Origin: JADJVL01 sp046331545
GTDB lineage: Bacteria > Acidobacteriota > Holophagae > Holophagales > Holophagaceae
Length of the DNA: 64,000 bases
Reading direction: 5' to 3'
Assembly (NCBI GenBank): GCA_046331545.1
Contig: JAXLQR010000002.1
Span: forward strand, 2,418,001-2,482,000
Each line of letters starts with the position of its first letter. The stretch's first letter is position 1. The position numbers and the translations under genes are program-made. Shown piece after piece: positions 37,095 to 46,228 of this stretch. The notes under the pieces were generated by a model. That model saw only the letters and a program-made list of their open reading frames with translations, searched no databases and had not been told where the DNA came from.

Positions 37095-37772
37095 ATGCGC
37101 CTGCTGATCGTGGAGGACGAGCCCAAGATCGCCCGGCACCTCGCCGCGGGGCTGGAAGGGGCCGGGTTCGAGGCCACCGCCTGCCTGAGCGCCGAGGAGG
37201 CGCTGCCCCTGGCCCGCCAGCGTGCCTTCGACGCCCTGCTGGTGGACGTGATGCTCCCGGGCAAGTCGGGGCTCGACCTGGTGCGCACCCTGCGCGAGGA
37301 GGGCCGCGGCGCGCCGGTGCTCTTCCTCAGCGCCCGGGGGTCCACCGAGGACCGCGTAAGGGGGCTGAACGAGGGCGGCGACGACTACATCGTGAAGCCC
37401 TACGCGCTCCCCGAGGTCCTGGCGCGGGTCAAGGCGATCCTGCGGCGCAGCGCCGCGCCCCAGGCGCCGGGCCTGGTGCGCATCGCCGACCTGGTCTGGG
37501 ACGCCGGCCAGCGGCGCATCACCCGGGAGGGCCGGCGGGTGGACCTCACCCCGAAGGAGTACGCCCTGGCCGCCCTGCTGCTCCAGCACCCGGGCGAGGT
37601 GGTCTCCCGCAACCAGATCGCCCAGGCGGTGTGGGGGCTGGACGTGGTGGTGGACGGGAACGCGGTGGACGTCCAGGTGCGGCGCCTCCGGCGGAAGCTG
37701 GACGAGCCCTTCGCCCTGAAGCTCGTCCACACGCTCCGGGGCGTCGGCGTCGTGCTCGAGGCGCGGCCTTGA
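37095..37772 (+). CDS. OmpR-family response regulator
   Basis: This 225-residue protein has a receiver domain (1-115) with acidic pocket EDE (7-9), phospho-acceptor Asp51 (LLVDVMLPG) and the conserved Lys in VKPYALPE, then a winged-helix DNA-binding domain (LTPKEYALAALLLQHPGEVVSRNQIAQAVWG). It closely resembles CusR/PmrA-type regulators. The histidine kinase gene follows after 13 bp, so they form one system. The signal is unknown; neighbouring protease and BNR genes are possible targets. Confidence 0.93.
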   Translation: MRLLIVEDEPKIARHLAAGLEGAGFEATACLSAEEALPLARQRAFDALLVDVMLPGKSGLDLVRTLREEGRGAPVLFLSARGSTEDRVRGLNEGGDDYIVKPYALPEVLARVKAILRRSAAPQAPGLVRIADLVWDAGQRRITREGRRVDLTPKEYALAALLLQHPGEVVSRNQIAQAVWGLDVVVDGNAVDVQVRRLRRKLDEPFALKLVHTLRGVGVVLEARP

Positions 37773-37785
37773 CCTCCCGCCGGGC

Positions 37786-39093
37786 ATGCTGAGGCTGCGG
37801 CGGAGCCTCCTCGGCCGCCTGCAGTGGGGCTTCGCCCTCGGCGCCTTCGTCATGGCCGCGGCCATGGCGGTCTTCATGGACGCCGCCCTGCGCCGCAGCC
37901 TGGATTCGGAGGACGCCCTCGCCCTCGCGGCCCGGGCCGAGGAGCTGGGCCGGGCCCTTCCGGCGGAGGGGCGGGAGTCGGAGGGCGAGCCGGGGCCGGA
38001 ACGGGTCGAGTGGATGCTCCTGGCCGCCCCGACCCGACGCAGCCGCGGCTTTCCCCCCCTGGACCCGGGCACCCTCGAGCCCGGGAGGGTGGAGGAGCGG
38101 CGGACGGGGGGCCGGGAGTTCGCCCTCCTGCGCGTGGCCCGGAAGGGCGGGGACCTGGTGGTGGCCATGGACCGCACCCACGAGGAGGGCCTGCTGGCGG
38201 GGTTCCGCCGCACCCTGCTGGCCGCGGCGGCCGCGGGCGCGGTCCTGGCCGCCCTCCTGGGCCGGCTGGTGGCCGCGCGGGGGCTGCGTCCCCTCCACGA
38301 CCTCGCGGAGGAGGCCGCCGGCATCAGGCCCGGCACCCTGCAACACCGCCTGGACGCCTCCCACTACCCCCTCGAGCTGGCCGAGGTGGTGGGGCGCCTG
38401 AACGGCGCCCTGGACGGCCTGGAGGAGGCCTTCGCGCGGCTCTCGGGCCTCGCCGGGGAGCTGGCCCACGAGCTGCGCACCCCGCTCCAGGCCCTGAGGG
38501 CGGAGGCCGAGGCCCTGGTCCGCCGCGGCGAGGGTCCGCCCGAAGCCCTGGGCTCCCTGCTGGAGGAGTGCGACCGGCTGGCCGCCCAGGTGGAGCAGAT
38601 GCTCTTCCTGGCCCGGGCGGAGGATCCCGGCGCCTCCCTCCGCCGCGAGCCCCTGGCCGTCGGGGCCTTCCTGGGGGAGGTGGCCGAGTTCTTCGAGGCG
38701 GTGGCCGAGGAGGCCGGGGTGCGCCTGGAGGTGAGGGCCCCGGAGGGCCTCGTCCTTGCGGCGGACCGGGCCCTGGTGGTGCGCGCCCTCCACAACCTGG
38801 TGGCCAACGCCCTCCGGCACACCCCGGGCGGCGGCACGGTCACCCTCGCGGCGGAGGCCGGTCCCGGAGGGGTGGACCTCGTGGTGTCGGACACGGGGAC
38901 GGGGATCCCGCCGGAGCTGCAGGGCCGTCTCGGGGAGCGGTGGGCCAAGGGGGAGGGCAGCCGCGGCCTCGGCCTGGGCCTCGCCATCGTGGGGAGCCTG
39001 GCGAGGGTCCACGGGGGCCGGCTCAGCATCCAGCCGGGCGCGGCGGGGGGCACGGTGGCCCGCATGGAATTTCCCGACCTGAAAAAATCTTGA
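37786..39093 (+). CDS. Sensor histidine kinase
   Basis: This is a 435-residue inner-membrane kinase. TM1 spans about 15-31 and TM2 about 142-165, with a short periplasmic domain between and a HAMP-like segment after TM2. The dimerisation box LAHELRTPLQ has phospho-His228. The ATPase domain shows NLVANALRHT, DTGTGIP and GLGLGLAIV. The architecture is that of CusS-like kinases. It is the partner of the adjacent response regulator. The small sensor domain has no recognisable ligand motif. Confidence 0.93.
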   Translation: MLRLRRSLLGRLQWGFALGAFVMAAAMAVFMDAALRRSLDSEDALALAARAEELGRALPAEGRESEGEPGPERVEWMLLAAPTRRSRGFPPLDPGTLEPGRVEERRTGGREFALLRVARKGGDLVVAMDRTHEEGLLAGFRRTLLAAAAAGAVLAALLGRLVAARGLRPLHDLAEEAAGIRPGTLQHRLDASHYPLELAEVVGRLNGALDGLEEAFARLSGLAGELAHELRTPLQALRAEAEALVRRGEGPPEALGSLLEECDRLAAQVEQMLFLARAEDPGASLRREPLAVGAFLGEVAEFFEAVAEEAGVRLEVRAPEGLVLAADRALVVRALHNLVANALRHTPGGGTVTLAAEAGPGGVDLVVSDTGTGIPPELQGRLGERWAKGEGSRGLGLGLAIVGSLARVHGGRLSIQPGAAGGTVARMEFPDLKKS

Positions 39094-39176
39094 TTTTTCT
39101 GACCAAAACTTAATTGGACCGCGGATCTCCGGCCCCTGGAAAGTTGTCCGATCTGATCCTTTCCAAGTCCCACGAC

Positions 39177-39211
39177 CCGGGCGGCGGCAGGCCGGGCCTG
39201 CCGCCGCCCGG
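39177..39211. terminator. Long hairpin between the kinase and BNR genes
   Basis: CCGGGCGGCGGCAGGC (39177-39192) and its exact complement (39196-39211) form a 16-bp stem with a 3-base loop. It could end the two-component operon or sit in the leader of the next gene. The 160-bp spacer also has an A/T-rich stretch at 39085-39117. Confidence 0.6.
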
Positions 39212-39253
39212 ACTTCGTTCCCCGCTCCGTCCTTCCGAACCGCCGGAGGTCCC

Positions 39254-42200
39254 ATGACCCGCCCCCGCCTGCTCACGCTGCTGCTCGCCGCCGGAGGCCT
39301 GTTCCTCCAGGCCCAGGACGTCCGCCTTCCCCGGGAGAGCCCCGACCGCGAACTGGCCGCCCGCCTCCAGGACGCCGCCGACGACGGCCCGGGCCTCTGG
39401 CCTCCCCACACCCCGGGCGGGAAGCCCGTCACGGACAAGGCCTACCTCCGCCGCGAAGCCCACAGGCGCTGGTACGGCGAGCAGGACGCGGACTTCGCGC
39501 GCTTCCTGCTGGACACCGCCGCCGGCGAGCGGGAGCGCTGGGCGGACCTCATGCCGGATCCGTTCCACCGCCTCCGCCCCGTCGCGGCGCCGGCCACGGG
39601 CACCTGGACCAACATCGGCCCCACCCGCGCCGACGTCATCAAGAACGGCAGCACCAGCCTCAACCAGGTGGACAGCGGCCGCCCGCAGACCATCGTGGTG
39701 GACCCGAACAACGCGAGCGTCATCTACGTGGCCACCTCCGGCGGCGGCGTGTGGAAGACCACCAACGGCGGCACCAGCTGGACGCCCATCACCGACAGCC
39801 TCGGCAGCCTCTCCTGCGGCTACCTGGCCATGGACCCGGCCAACAGCAGCGTGCTGTACCTCGGCCTGGGCGACCCCTTCGACGGCACGGGCATCGGCAT
39901 CGTGAAGTCGACGGACGGCGGCGCGACGTGGGGCCCGGTCACCACCCTGGGCGCCTCGCGGACCATCCAGTTCGTGATGGTCCATCCCACCAACAGCAAC
40001 ATCGTGATGGTCTCCACCAACACGGGCCTCTTCCGATCCACGGACGGCGGGGCCACCTACAGCGCCGTGGCCTCCATCGCCTCGACGGCCAAGGCCTGGG
40101 ACATCGCCTGGGCCGGGGGCGCCAACTTCGTCCTGACCCTCGAGTCCGACCCCGCCAACACCTCCGGCGCCACCGCCGGCCAGGTCTGGCGCTCCACCGA
40201 CAGCGGCGCCACCTGGAGCCAGGTGAGCGGCATCGCCACCACGGCCACCCGCATCTCCGTGGCCTCGGCCCCCGGCACCCGCAGCACCCTCTACGCCATG
40301 GCGTCCAACAGCGCCAACAACCTCGACGCCCTCTACAAGAGCACCGACGGCGGCGTGACCTGGTCCACCCTGAGCACCACCGGGATCACCGACATCCTCG
40401 GCGGCCAGGGCTTCTACAACCACTGCATCCTCATCGATCCCTCCAACGCCAGCACGGTCTACCTCGGCGGACAGCTCTACCTCGCCAAGAGCACCACCGG
40501 CGGTTCCTCCTGGACCAAGAAGACCGACTGGCTCGCCCAGAACGGCCTCCCCTACGTCCACGCCGACTTCCACTGCGGCGCCATGGTGAACAGCAGCACG
40601 ATGTACGTCGGCACCGACGGCGGCATCTTCAAGTCCACGGACGGGGCCGGGACCTGGACCTCCACGCTGAACGTGGGCATCACCAGCCACCTGATCTACT
40701 CGGTGGGATCCAGCCTCAACGCCCCCGACGCCGTCATCGGCGGCTTCCAGGACAACGGCACCCGCGTCCGCAGCACCAACACGACCACCTACAACCAGTA
40801 CATCGGCGGCGACGGCTTCGGCGCGGTGATGAACGCCACCACCGGCACCACCATGCTGGGCAGCCTGTACTACGACCAGATCTACAAGAGCACCAACGGC
40901 GGCACCACCTTCTCCAGCGCCAGCAGCGGCATCACCGAGAGCAACAACTCCACCAACGCGCCCTTCATCACGCGGCTCTGGGTGGGACCCGCCGACGGCA
41001 CCGGCAACACGATCTACACCTTCTCCAACACCAAGGTCTACAAGTCCACCAACTTCGCCGGCTCCTGGACCGCCCTGGGCGTCTCGGGCCTGCCGACCAC
41101 CAGCTTCGCCATCCGCAACGTCGGCTCCGCCAAGTCCAACGGCAGCGTGGTGGGCATCGCGGCGAACAGCGGCCGGGTCTTCCTCACCGCCAACGGCGGC
41201 AGCTCCTGGACCCAGGCGGGCACGGTGCCCAACGGCGGCTCCTACATGAGCTTCGTGGCCTTCGATCCCACGGACTACAACGTGGTCTACACCTCCTCCG
41301 TGGCCCCCGACGCGACGAAGAACCACCTCTGGAAGTCCAGCAACTTCGGCAGCACCTGGACCGCCATCGACGGCAACGGCCTGCCCAGCGGGGTGCCCGT
41401 CAACATCGTGCTCGTGGATCCGGGGGACCGGAACGTGGTCTACGCCGGCACCCAGCTCGGCCTCTACCGCTCCGGGGACGGCGGCGCCTCCTGGGCCCGC
41501 TGGGGCACGGGGCTGCCCTTCACCAACGTCACCGACATCTGGATCGCCCCGGACTCCAGCAAGGTGCGCCTGGCCACCTTCGGCCGCGGCTTCTGGGAGC
41601 TCCAGGGCTCGGTGGTGGTCACGGCGCCCACCATCACCAGCCAGCCCACGAGCCAGACGGTCACCGCCCCGGCCACCGCCACCTTCAGCGTGACGGCTTC
41701 GGGCACGGCGCCCCTGAGCTACCAGTGGTTCAGGAACAGCGCGGCCATCAGCGGCGCGACCGCGGCCTCCTACACCACGCCGGCCACCTCCACCGCCGAC
41801 AGCGGCAGCACCTTCTACGTCACCGTCTCCAACAGCGCGGGCGGCGCGACCTCCAGCACCGCCACCCTCACGGTGAACGCCAGCGCCACCGCGCCCACCA
41901 TCACGAGCCAGCCGAGCAGCGTGACGGTCACGGCGGGCCAGACCGCCACCTTCAGCGTGACGGCCTCAGGCACGGCGCCCCTCACCTACCAGTGGCAGAA
42001 GAACGGCGCCGCCATCTCCGGCGCCACGTCGGCTTCCTACACCACCCCCGCCACCACCACCTCGGACAGCGGCGCCACCTTCCGCTGCGTGGTGACCAAC
42101 AGCGCCGGCAGCGCGACGTCGAACAGCGCGACGCTGACGGTGAACGCGGCCGCCACGGCGCCCACCATCACCACCCAGCCCGCCAGCCAGACCGTGACCG

Positions 42201-43156
42201 CGGGCCAGACGGCGACCTTCTCCGTGGCCGCCTCGGGCACCTCGCCCTTCACCTACCAGTGGAGCAGGAACGGCAGCGCCATCTCCGGCGCCACGTCGGC
42301 TTCCTACACCACGCCGGCGACCACCACCGCGGACAGCGGGTCCACCTTCAGCGTCGTGGTGAGCAACAGCGTGGGCAGCGCCACCTCCGGCACCGCCACC
42401 CTGACGGTCAACCCGGTCTCCGGCGGCACCTTCAACGAGGCCGAGCCCAACGACACCGTCGCCGGCGCCAACGCCGTGGGTTCCGCCTACACGGCGATCC
42501 AGGGCACCCACACCGCCACGGGCAACCCCGATTACTTCGCCCTCGTCCTGACGCCCGGCCAGAAGATCACCATCAACATGACCGGCCCCTCCGGCGTGGA
42601 CTGGGACCTCAAGCTCGTGAACTCCGCCGGCACCCAGCTCGCCATCAGCCAGGGCAGCACGGCCACCGAGAGCGTGACCTACACCAACACCGGCAGCACC
42701 AACATGACGGTGTACGCCAACGTCTACGTCTATAGCGGCACCAGCAATTCGCCCTATACCCTGGCGCTGAGCTACGTGACGCCGCCCCCCAGCGTGACCT
42801 ACAACGAGGTGGAGCCCAACGACAGCCAGGCCACCGCGAACGCGGTGGCAGACAACGTCACGAAGGTCGTGGGCTACATCGGGACGTCGACGGACAACGA
42901 CTACTTCAAGCTGAACGTGGGCGCGGGGAAGACCCTGAGCGTGGCGATGACCGGCCCGACGGGCACGGGCTACGACTACGACCTGTACTTCTACAACGCG
43001 TCGGGGACCCAGCTGGCCAGCGGGACGGGCAGCACGACCACGGAAAACGTGAGCTGGACGAACACCGGCAGCACGACCTCGGTGGTCACCGTGGCGGTGA
43101 AGCGCTACGCAGGCTCGAGCACCACGACGCCCTACAACCTGGCGATCTCCCGCTGA
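39254..43156 (+). CDS. Giant secreted BNR/sortilin-type propeller protein with Ig-like and PPC domains
   Basis: This 1300-residue exported protein has a signal peptide ending near LFLQAQ and about 100 residues of charged N-terminal region. A large BNR/VPS10-like propeller follows (about 110-790) with many Asp-box-type motifs: GGGVWKTTNGGTSW, GIVKSTDGGATW, GLFRSTDGGATY, GIFKSTDGAGTW. Three Ig-like domains come next (about 795-1055; each with YQW and GATxASYTTPAT), then two PPC domains (FNEAEPNDTVAGANAV, YNEVEPNDSQATANAV). Such proteins are annotated as sialidases or glycosyl hydrolases, but no catalytic set is evident. It probably binds cell-surface or external polymers. The tail is nearly identical to the second M4 protease. 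Confidence 0.85.
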   Translation: MTRPRLLTLLLAAGGLFLQAQDVRLPRESPDRELAARLQDAADDGPGLWPPHTPGGKPVTDKAYLRREAHRRWYGEQDADFARFLLDTAAGERERWADLMPDPFHRLRPVAAPATGTWTNIGPTRADVIKNGSTSLNQVDSGRPQTIVVDPNNASVIYVATSGGGVWKTTNGGTSWTPITDSLGSLSCGYLAMDPANSSVLYLGLGDPFDGTGIGIVKSTDGGATWGPVTTLGASRTIQFVMVHPTNSNIVMVSTNTGLFRSTDGGATYSAVASIASTAKAWDIAWAGGANFVLTLESDPANTSGATAGQVWRSTDSGATWSQVSGIATTATRISVASAPGTRSTLYAMASNSANNLDALYKSTDGGVTWSTLSTTGITDILGGQGFYNHCILIDPSNASTVYLGGQLYLAKSTTGGSSWTKKTDWLAQNGLPYVHADFHCGAMVNSSTMYVGTDGGIFKSTDGAGTWTSTLNVGITSHLIYSVGSSLNAPDAVIGGFQDNGTRVRSTNTTTYNQYIGGDGFGAVMNATTGTTMLGSLYYDQIYKSTNGGTTFSSASSGITESNNSTNAPFITRLWVGPADGTGNTIYTFSNTKVYKSTNFAGSWTALGVSGLPTTSFAIRNVGSAKSNGSVVGIAANSGRVFLTANGGSSWTQAGTVPNGGSYMSFVAFDPTDYNVVYTSSVAPDATKNHLWKSSNFGSTWTAIDGNGLPSGVPVNIVLVDPGDRNVVYAGTQLGLYRSGDGGASWARWGTGLPFTNVTDIWIAPDSSKVRLATFGRGFWELQGSVVVTAPTITSQPTSQTVTAPATATFSVTASGTAPLSYQWFRNSAAISGATAASYTTPATSTADSGSTFYVTVSNSAGGATSSTATLTVNASATAPTITSQPSSVTVTAGQTATFSVTASGTAPLTYQWQKNGAAISGATSASYTTPATTTSDSGATFRCVVTNSAGSATSNSATLTVNAAATAPTITTQPASQTVTAGQTATFSVAASGTSPFTYQWSRNGSAISGATSASYTTPATTTADSGSTFSVVVSNSVGSATSGTATLTVNPVSGGTFNEAEPNDTVAGANAVGSAYTAIQGTHTATGNPDYFALVLTPGQKITINMTGPSGVDWDLKLVNSAGTQLAISQGSTATESVTYTNTGSTNMTVYANVYVYSGTSNSPYTLALSYVTPPPSVTYNEVEPNDSQATANAVADNVTKVVGYIGTSTDNDYFKLNVGAGKTLSVAMTGPTGTGYDYDLYFYNASGTQLASGTGSTTTENVSWTNTGSTTSVVTVAVKRYAGSSTTTPYNLAISR

Positions 43157-43171
43157 GGGGATCCGTTCCCG

Positions 43172-43199
43172 GGAAAGGCCGCCTTTGGGCGGCCTTTCC
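43172..43199 (+). terminator. Terminator after the BNR gene
   Basis: GGAAAGGCCGCC-TTTG-GGCGGCCTTTCC is a perfect 12-bp stem 15 bp after the stop. Its core matches the terminator at 33850-33876. Confidence 0.8.
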
Positions 43200-43340
43200 A
43201 TTCCGGGCCCTTCCTAGTGGTCTGCGGGCGTCTCCGTCCCGGGTCCTGGTAGCCTGGGGGTTGAAGTGGTCTGTGCGGGATTGTGAAAATTGCCCGGTTT
43301 GGATGGATTCCATCGCCTCCAGGGCCATTCTGAGGGGGTC

Positions 43341-44819
43341 ATGACCGCGTCCGCCGTGCTGGATCCCGCCGCCGCCAGTCCCCTGTACGTGCAGGTGCAG
43401 CGGCGCATGCGCGGCCTGATCCAGGAGGGCGCCTGGAAGCCGGGCTCCCGACTCCCGGCGGTGCCGGACCTGGCGGACCGCTTCCAGGTCCACCGCCTGA
43501 CGGTGCTGAAGGCCCTGGCGGGCCTCAAGCGCACGGGTTGGGTGCAGACGGTGCACGGTCGGGGCTCCTTCGTGCCGGAGCGGCTGCCCGAGGCTCCCGG
43601 AGCCCGGATTCCCGTGCACGACTATCCCTTCGAGGGCTCGGACCTGGTGGCCGGGGAGGGCCAGCTCGGCCCCTGGCTCGGGGAGACCCTCCTCAAGGCC
43701 CAGGACCGGGCCCTGGTGAGCTTCTCGGCGGGCTTCCCGCCCGCGGACCTGCTGCCGGTGGAGGACCTGCGGCGCCTCCACGCCCAGGTGGGCCGGGAAC
43801 TGGGGCCCGAGGCCTGGGCCTATGCGCCCCCGGCGGGGCTGCCAGCCTACCTGGACGCCATCGGCCGCTGGCTGGCGGGGCAGGGGGAGCCCATCCCCGA
43901 AGGCTGGGGGATCCGCGCGGTGCCCGGCGCCCAGGCGGGCCTGGCCCTGGCGGTGGAGGCCTTCACGGTGCCCGGCGACGCGGTGATCGTGGAGAGCCCC
44001 TGCTACCTGGGCGCCCTGGCGCTGCTGAAGGCCCTGGGCCGGGTCGCGGTGCCGGTGCCCGTGGACCGGCAGGGCATGGACCCCGAGCGCCTGGCCTCGG
44101 CCCTCCAGCGCACGGAGGCCAAGCTCCTCTTCCTGGTGCCCACCTTCCACAACCCCACGGGAATGACGCTGTCCCGGGCGCGGCGGGAGCGCATCCTGGC
44201 CCTGGCCCGCAACCACGGGGCCCGCATCGTCGAGGACGACACCTACGGGGACCTGCGCTTCTCCGGCGCGCCCATCCCCAGCCTGCGCTGCCTGCCTGGG
44301 GCGGAGCACGTGCTGCACCTGGGCAGCTATTCCAAGAGCCTGGCGGCCGGGCTGCGCCTGGGCTACGTCATCGCGCCGGAGGACCTGCTGCGGCGGCTGG
44401 CGCCCCTGCAGGAAGTGCACACCATCGCCCTGCCCACCCTGACCCAGGCGGTGGTGGCCCGGCACCTGGACTCCGGGGGCTTCGCCCGGCACGTGGCGCG
44501 GCTGCGCCGGGCCCTGAAGCGCCGCCGGGACGCGATGGTGGAGGCGGTGCACGAACACTTCCCGCCCGGCACCGAGGTCACGGAGCCCAAGGGCGGGATG
44601 CACCTCTGGGTGATGCTGCCCGAGGGCGCGTCGGCCCTGGACCTGCATCGGGAGGCCCTGGCCCAGGGCCTGGGCTTCGCGCCGGGACCGCTCTTCTTCA
44701 GCGACGGCCGGGGCACCAACTGCCTCCGCCTCAACTTCTCGACCCACGAACCTGAAACCACCCGGCACGCCGTGGCCCGCTTGGGGCACCTCATCACCAC
44801 GTCGGCCCTTTCCCGCTAG
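43341..44819 (+). CDS. MocR-type (GntR/aminotransferase) PLP-dependent regulator
   Basis: This 492-residue protein has an N-terminal winged-helix GntR domain (about 12-80; SPLYVQVQRRMRGLIQEG, LPAVPDLADRFQVHRLTVLKAL) joined to a fold-type I aminotransferase domain. The PLP-binding lysine is Lys332 in GSYSKSLAAG. Other cofactor motifs are VPTFHNPTGMTLS and EDDTYGDLRF. MocR proteins usually sense an amino-acid or vitamin-B6 compound. ATG 43341 follows GAGGGGG; the frame extends upstream to 43290 without a better start. It lies just upstream of a branched-chain aminotransferase, a candidate target. Pure aminotransferase activity is an alternative. Confidence 0.88.
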   Translation: MTASAVLDPAAASPLYVQVQRRMRGLIQEGAWKPGSRLPAVPDLADRFQVHRLTVLKALAGLKRTGWVQTVHGRGSFVPERLPEAPGARIPVHDYPFEGSDLVAGEGQLGPWLGETLLKAQDRALVSFSAGFPPADLLPVEDLRRLHAQVGRELGPEAWAYAPPAGLPAYLDAIGRWLAGQGEPIPEGWGIRAVPGAQAGLALAVEAFTVPGDAVIVESPCYLGALALLKALGRVAVPVPVDRQGMDPERLASALQRTEAKLLFLVPTFHNPTGMTLSRARRERILALARNHGARIVEDDTYGDLRFSGAPIPSLRCLPGAEHVLHLGSYSKSLAAGLRLGYVIAPEDLLRRLAPLQEVHTIALPTLTQAVVARHLDSGGFARHVARLRRALKRRRDAMVEAVHEHFPPGTEVTEPKGGMHLWVMLPEGASALDLHREALAQGLGFAPGPLFFSDGRGTNCLRLNFSTHEPETTRHAVARLGHLITTSALSR

Positions 44820-44865
44820 CCTTCACCCGAGGCCTTCACCCGAGCCATCCACCCGAGGAGGACCC

Positions 44866-45975
44866 ATGAGCACCCTCACCGCCAGCACCGCCTTCGAGCT
44901 GCGCCCCGTCCCCACGCCCCTGTCCGAGGCGGCGCGCGCCGCGCGCATGCAGAACCCGGGCTTCGGCAAGGTCTTCACGGAGCACATGGTGACCCTGGCC
45001 TGGGACGAGGGCCGCGGCTGGCACGGCGGCGTGCTGAAGCCCTACGGGCCGCTGATGCTGGACCCGGCGGCCTCGGTGCTCCACTACGGGCAGGCCATCT
45101 TCGAGGGCTTCAAGGCCTACAAGCAGCAGGACGGCGGCATCAAGACCTACCGCCCCTTCGAGAACGCCGCGCGCTTCAACCGCAGCGCCGAGCGCCTGGC
45201 CATGCCGCGCCTGCCCGAGGAGCTCTTCGTGGAGGCCAGCGACATCCTCATCCGCCAGGACGCGGCCTGGGTGCCCTCCGCCATCGGCGAGAGCCTCTAC
45301 CTGCGCCCGCTCATGATCGCCACCGAGGGCGCCCTGGGCGTGCGGCCCGCGAAGGAGTACCTCTTCGTGCTCTTCGCGTCGCCCTCGGGCTCCTACTTCC
45401 CCGGCGGGGTGAAGCCGGTGACGGTGTGGATCAGCGAGGACTACGTGCGCGCGGCGCCCGGCGGCACGGGCTTCGCGAAGTGCGCGGGCAACTACGCGGC
45501 GAGCCTCGTGGCCCAGAAGCAGGCCCAGGGCGAGGGCTGCGACCAGGTGGTGTGGCTGGACGCGGTGCACCGCACCTACATCGAGGAGATGGGCGGCATG
45601 AACATCTTCTTCGTCTACCAGGAGGGCGGCCGGGCGGTGGTGGTGACGCCGGAACTGACGGGCACGCTGCTGCCCGGCGTGACCCGCAAGAGCCTCCTCG
45701 ACCTGGCGAAGGAGCTGGGCTACGGCGCCGAGGAGCGCAAGATCTCCAAGCAGGAGTGGGAGGCCGCCGTGAAGGAGGGCCGCATGACCGAGGCCTTCGC
45801 CTGCGGCACGGCGGCGGTGATCACCCCCATCGGGAAGGTGAAGTCCGCCCACGGCGAGTTCACGATCAACGGCGGCGGCACCGGCCCCGTGGCCGCGCGG
45901 CTGCGGGAGCACCTGCTGAACATCCAGCACGGCGTGGAGGCCGACACCCACGGCTGGATGCACACCGTCGTCTAG
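44866..45975 (+). CDS. ilvE: Branched-chain amino-acid aminotransferase
   Basis: This 369-residue fold-type IV PLP enzyme moves the amino group between leucine, isoleucine or valine and their keto acids. The cofactor lysine is near residue 205 (GTGFAKCAGNYAASL). Further signatures are LHYGQAIFEGFKAY, RPFENAARFNRSAERL, EEMGGMNIFFV and FACGTAAVITPIG. It has the length of the type II (eukaryote-like) branch, longer than E. coli IlvE. A GAGGAGG ribosome binding site precedes the ATG. Just before that, a 12-13-bp motif with core CACCCGAG is repeated three times (44820-44857). Confidence 0.95.
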   Translation: MSTLTASTAFELRPVPTPLSEAARAARMQNPGFGKVFTEHMVTLAWDEGRGWHGGVLKPYGPLMLDPAASVLHYGQAIFEGFKAYKQQDGGIKTYRPFENAARFNRSAERLAMPRLPEELFVEASDILIRQDAAWVPSAIGESLYLRPLMIATEGALGVRPAKEYLFVLFASPSGSYFPGGVKPVTVWISEDYVRAAPGGTGFAKCAGNYAASLVAQKQAQGEGCDQVVWLDAVHRTYIEEMGGMNIFFVYQEGGRAVVVTPELTGTLLPGVTRKSLLDLAKELGYGAEERKISKQEWEAAVKEGRMTEAFACGTAAVITPIGKVKSAHGEFTINGGGTGPVAARLREHLLNIQHGVEADTHGWMHTVV

Positions 45976-46011
45976 AACCCGACGGTCCAGGCTCCCGTCC
46001 GGCACCGATCC

Positions 46012-46040
46012 TTGACCCGCCTGGAATCCAACGGCACACT
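46012..46040 (+). promoter_or_regulatory. Promoter of the tRNA-Lys/tRNA-Glu cluster
   Basis: TTGACC (46012-46017), a 17-bp spacer and CACACT (46035-46040) end 24 bp before tRNA-Lys, the same design as the promoter of the Val/Asp cluster. Confidence 0.5.
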
Positions 46041-46064
46041 GGATTTTCCCGCCGCTTGCGGCTC

Positions 46065-46140
46065 GGGTCTGTAGCTCAGTCGGTAGAGCAGTGGCCTTTT
46101 AAGCCATTGGTCGCGGGTTCGAGTCCCGCCGGACCCACCA
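46065..46140 (+). tRNA. tRNA-Lys (anticodon TTT)
   Basis: This 76-nt cloverleaf has acceptor GGGTCTG/CGGACCC, anticodon loop CTTTTAA (anticodon TTT) closed by GTGGC/GCCAT, T-loop TTCGAGT and an encoded ACCA. Confidence 0.96.
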
Positions 46141-46153
46141 AGAGCGTCCTCTC

Positions 46154-46228
46154 GGGGCCATCGTCTAGCGGTTAGGACACCGCCCTTTCACGGCGGCAGC
46201 ACGGGTTCGATCCCCGTTGGCCCTACCA
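46154..46228 (+). tRNA. tRNA-Glu (anticodon TTC)
   Basis: This 75-nt cloverleaf has acceptor GGGGCCA/TGGCCCT with a G-T first pair, anticodon stem CCGCC/GGCGG around CTTTCAC (anticodon TTC), T-loop TTCGATC and an encoded ACCA. Copies of its 3' end lie downstream. Confidence 0.95.

Noticed and set aside
39254..43156. Active sialidase assignment for the BNR protein
   Set aside because: Asp-box-like repeats are present, but the Arg triad, Tyr and Asp expected of a sialidase were not found, so only a propeller is claimed.
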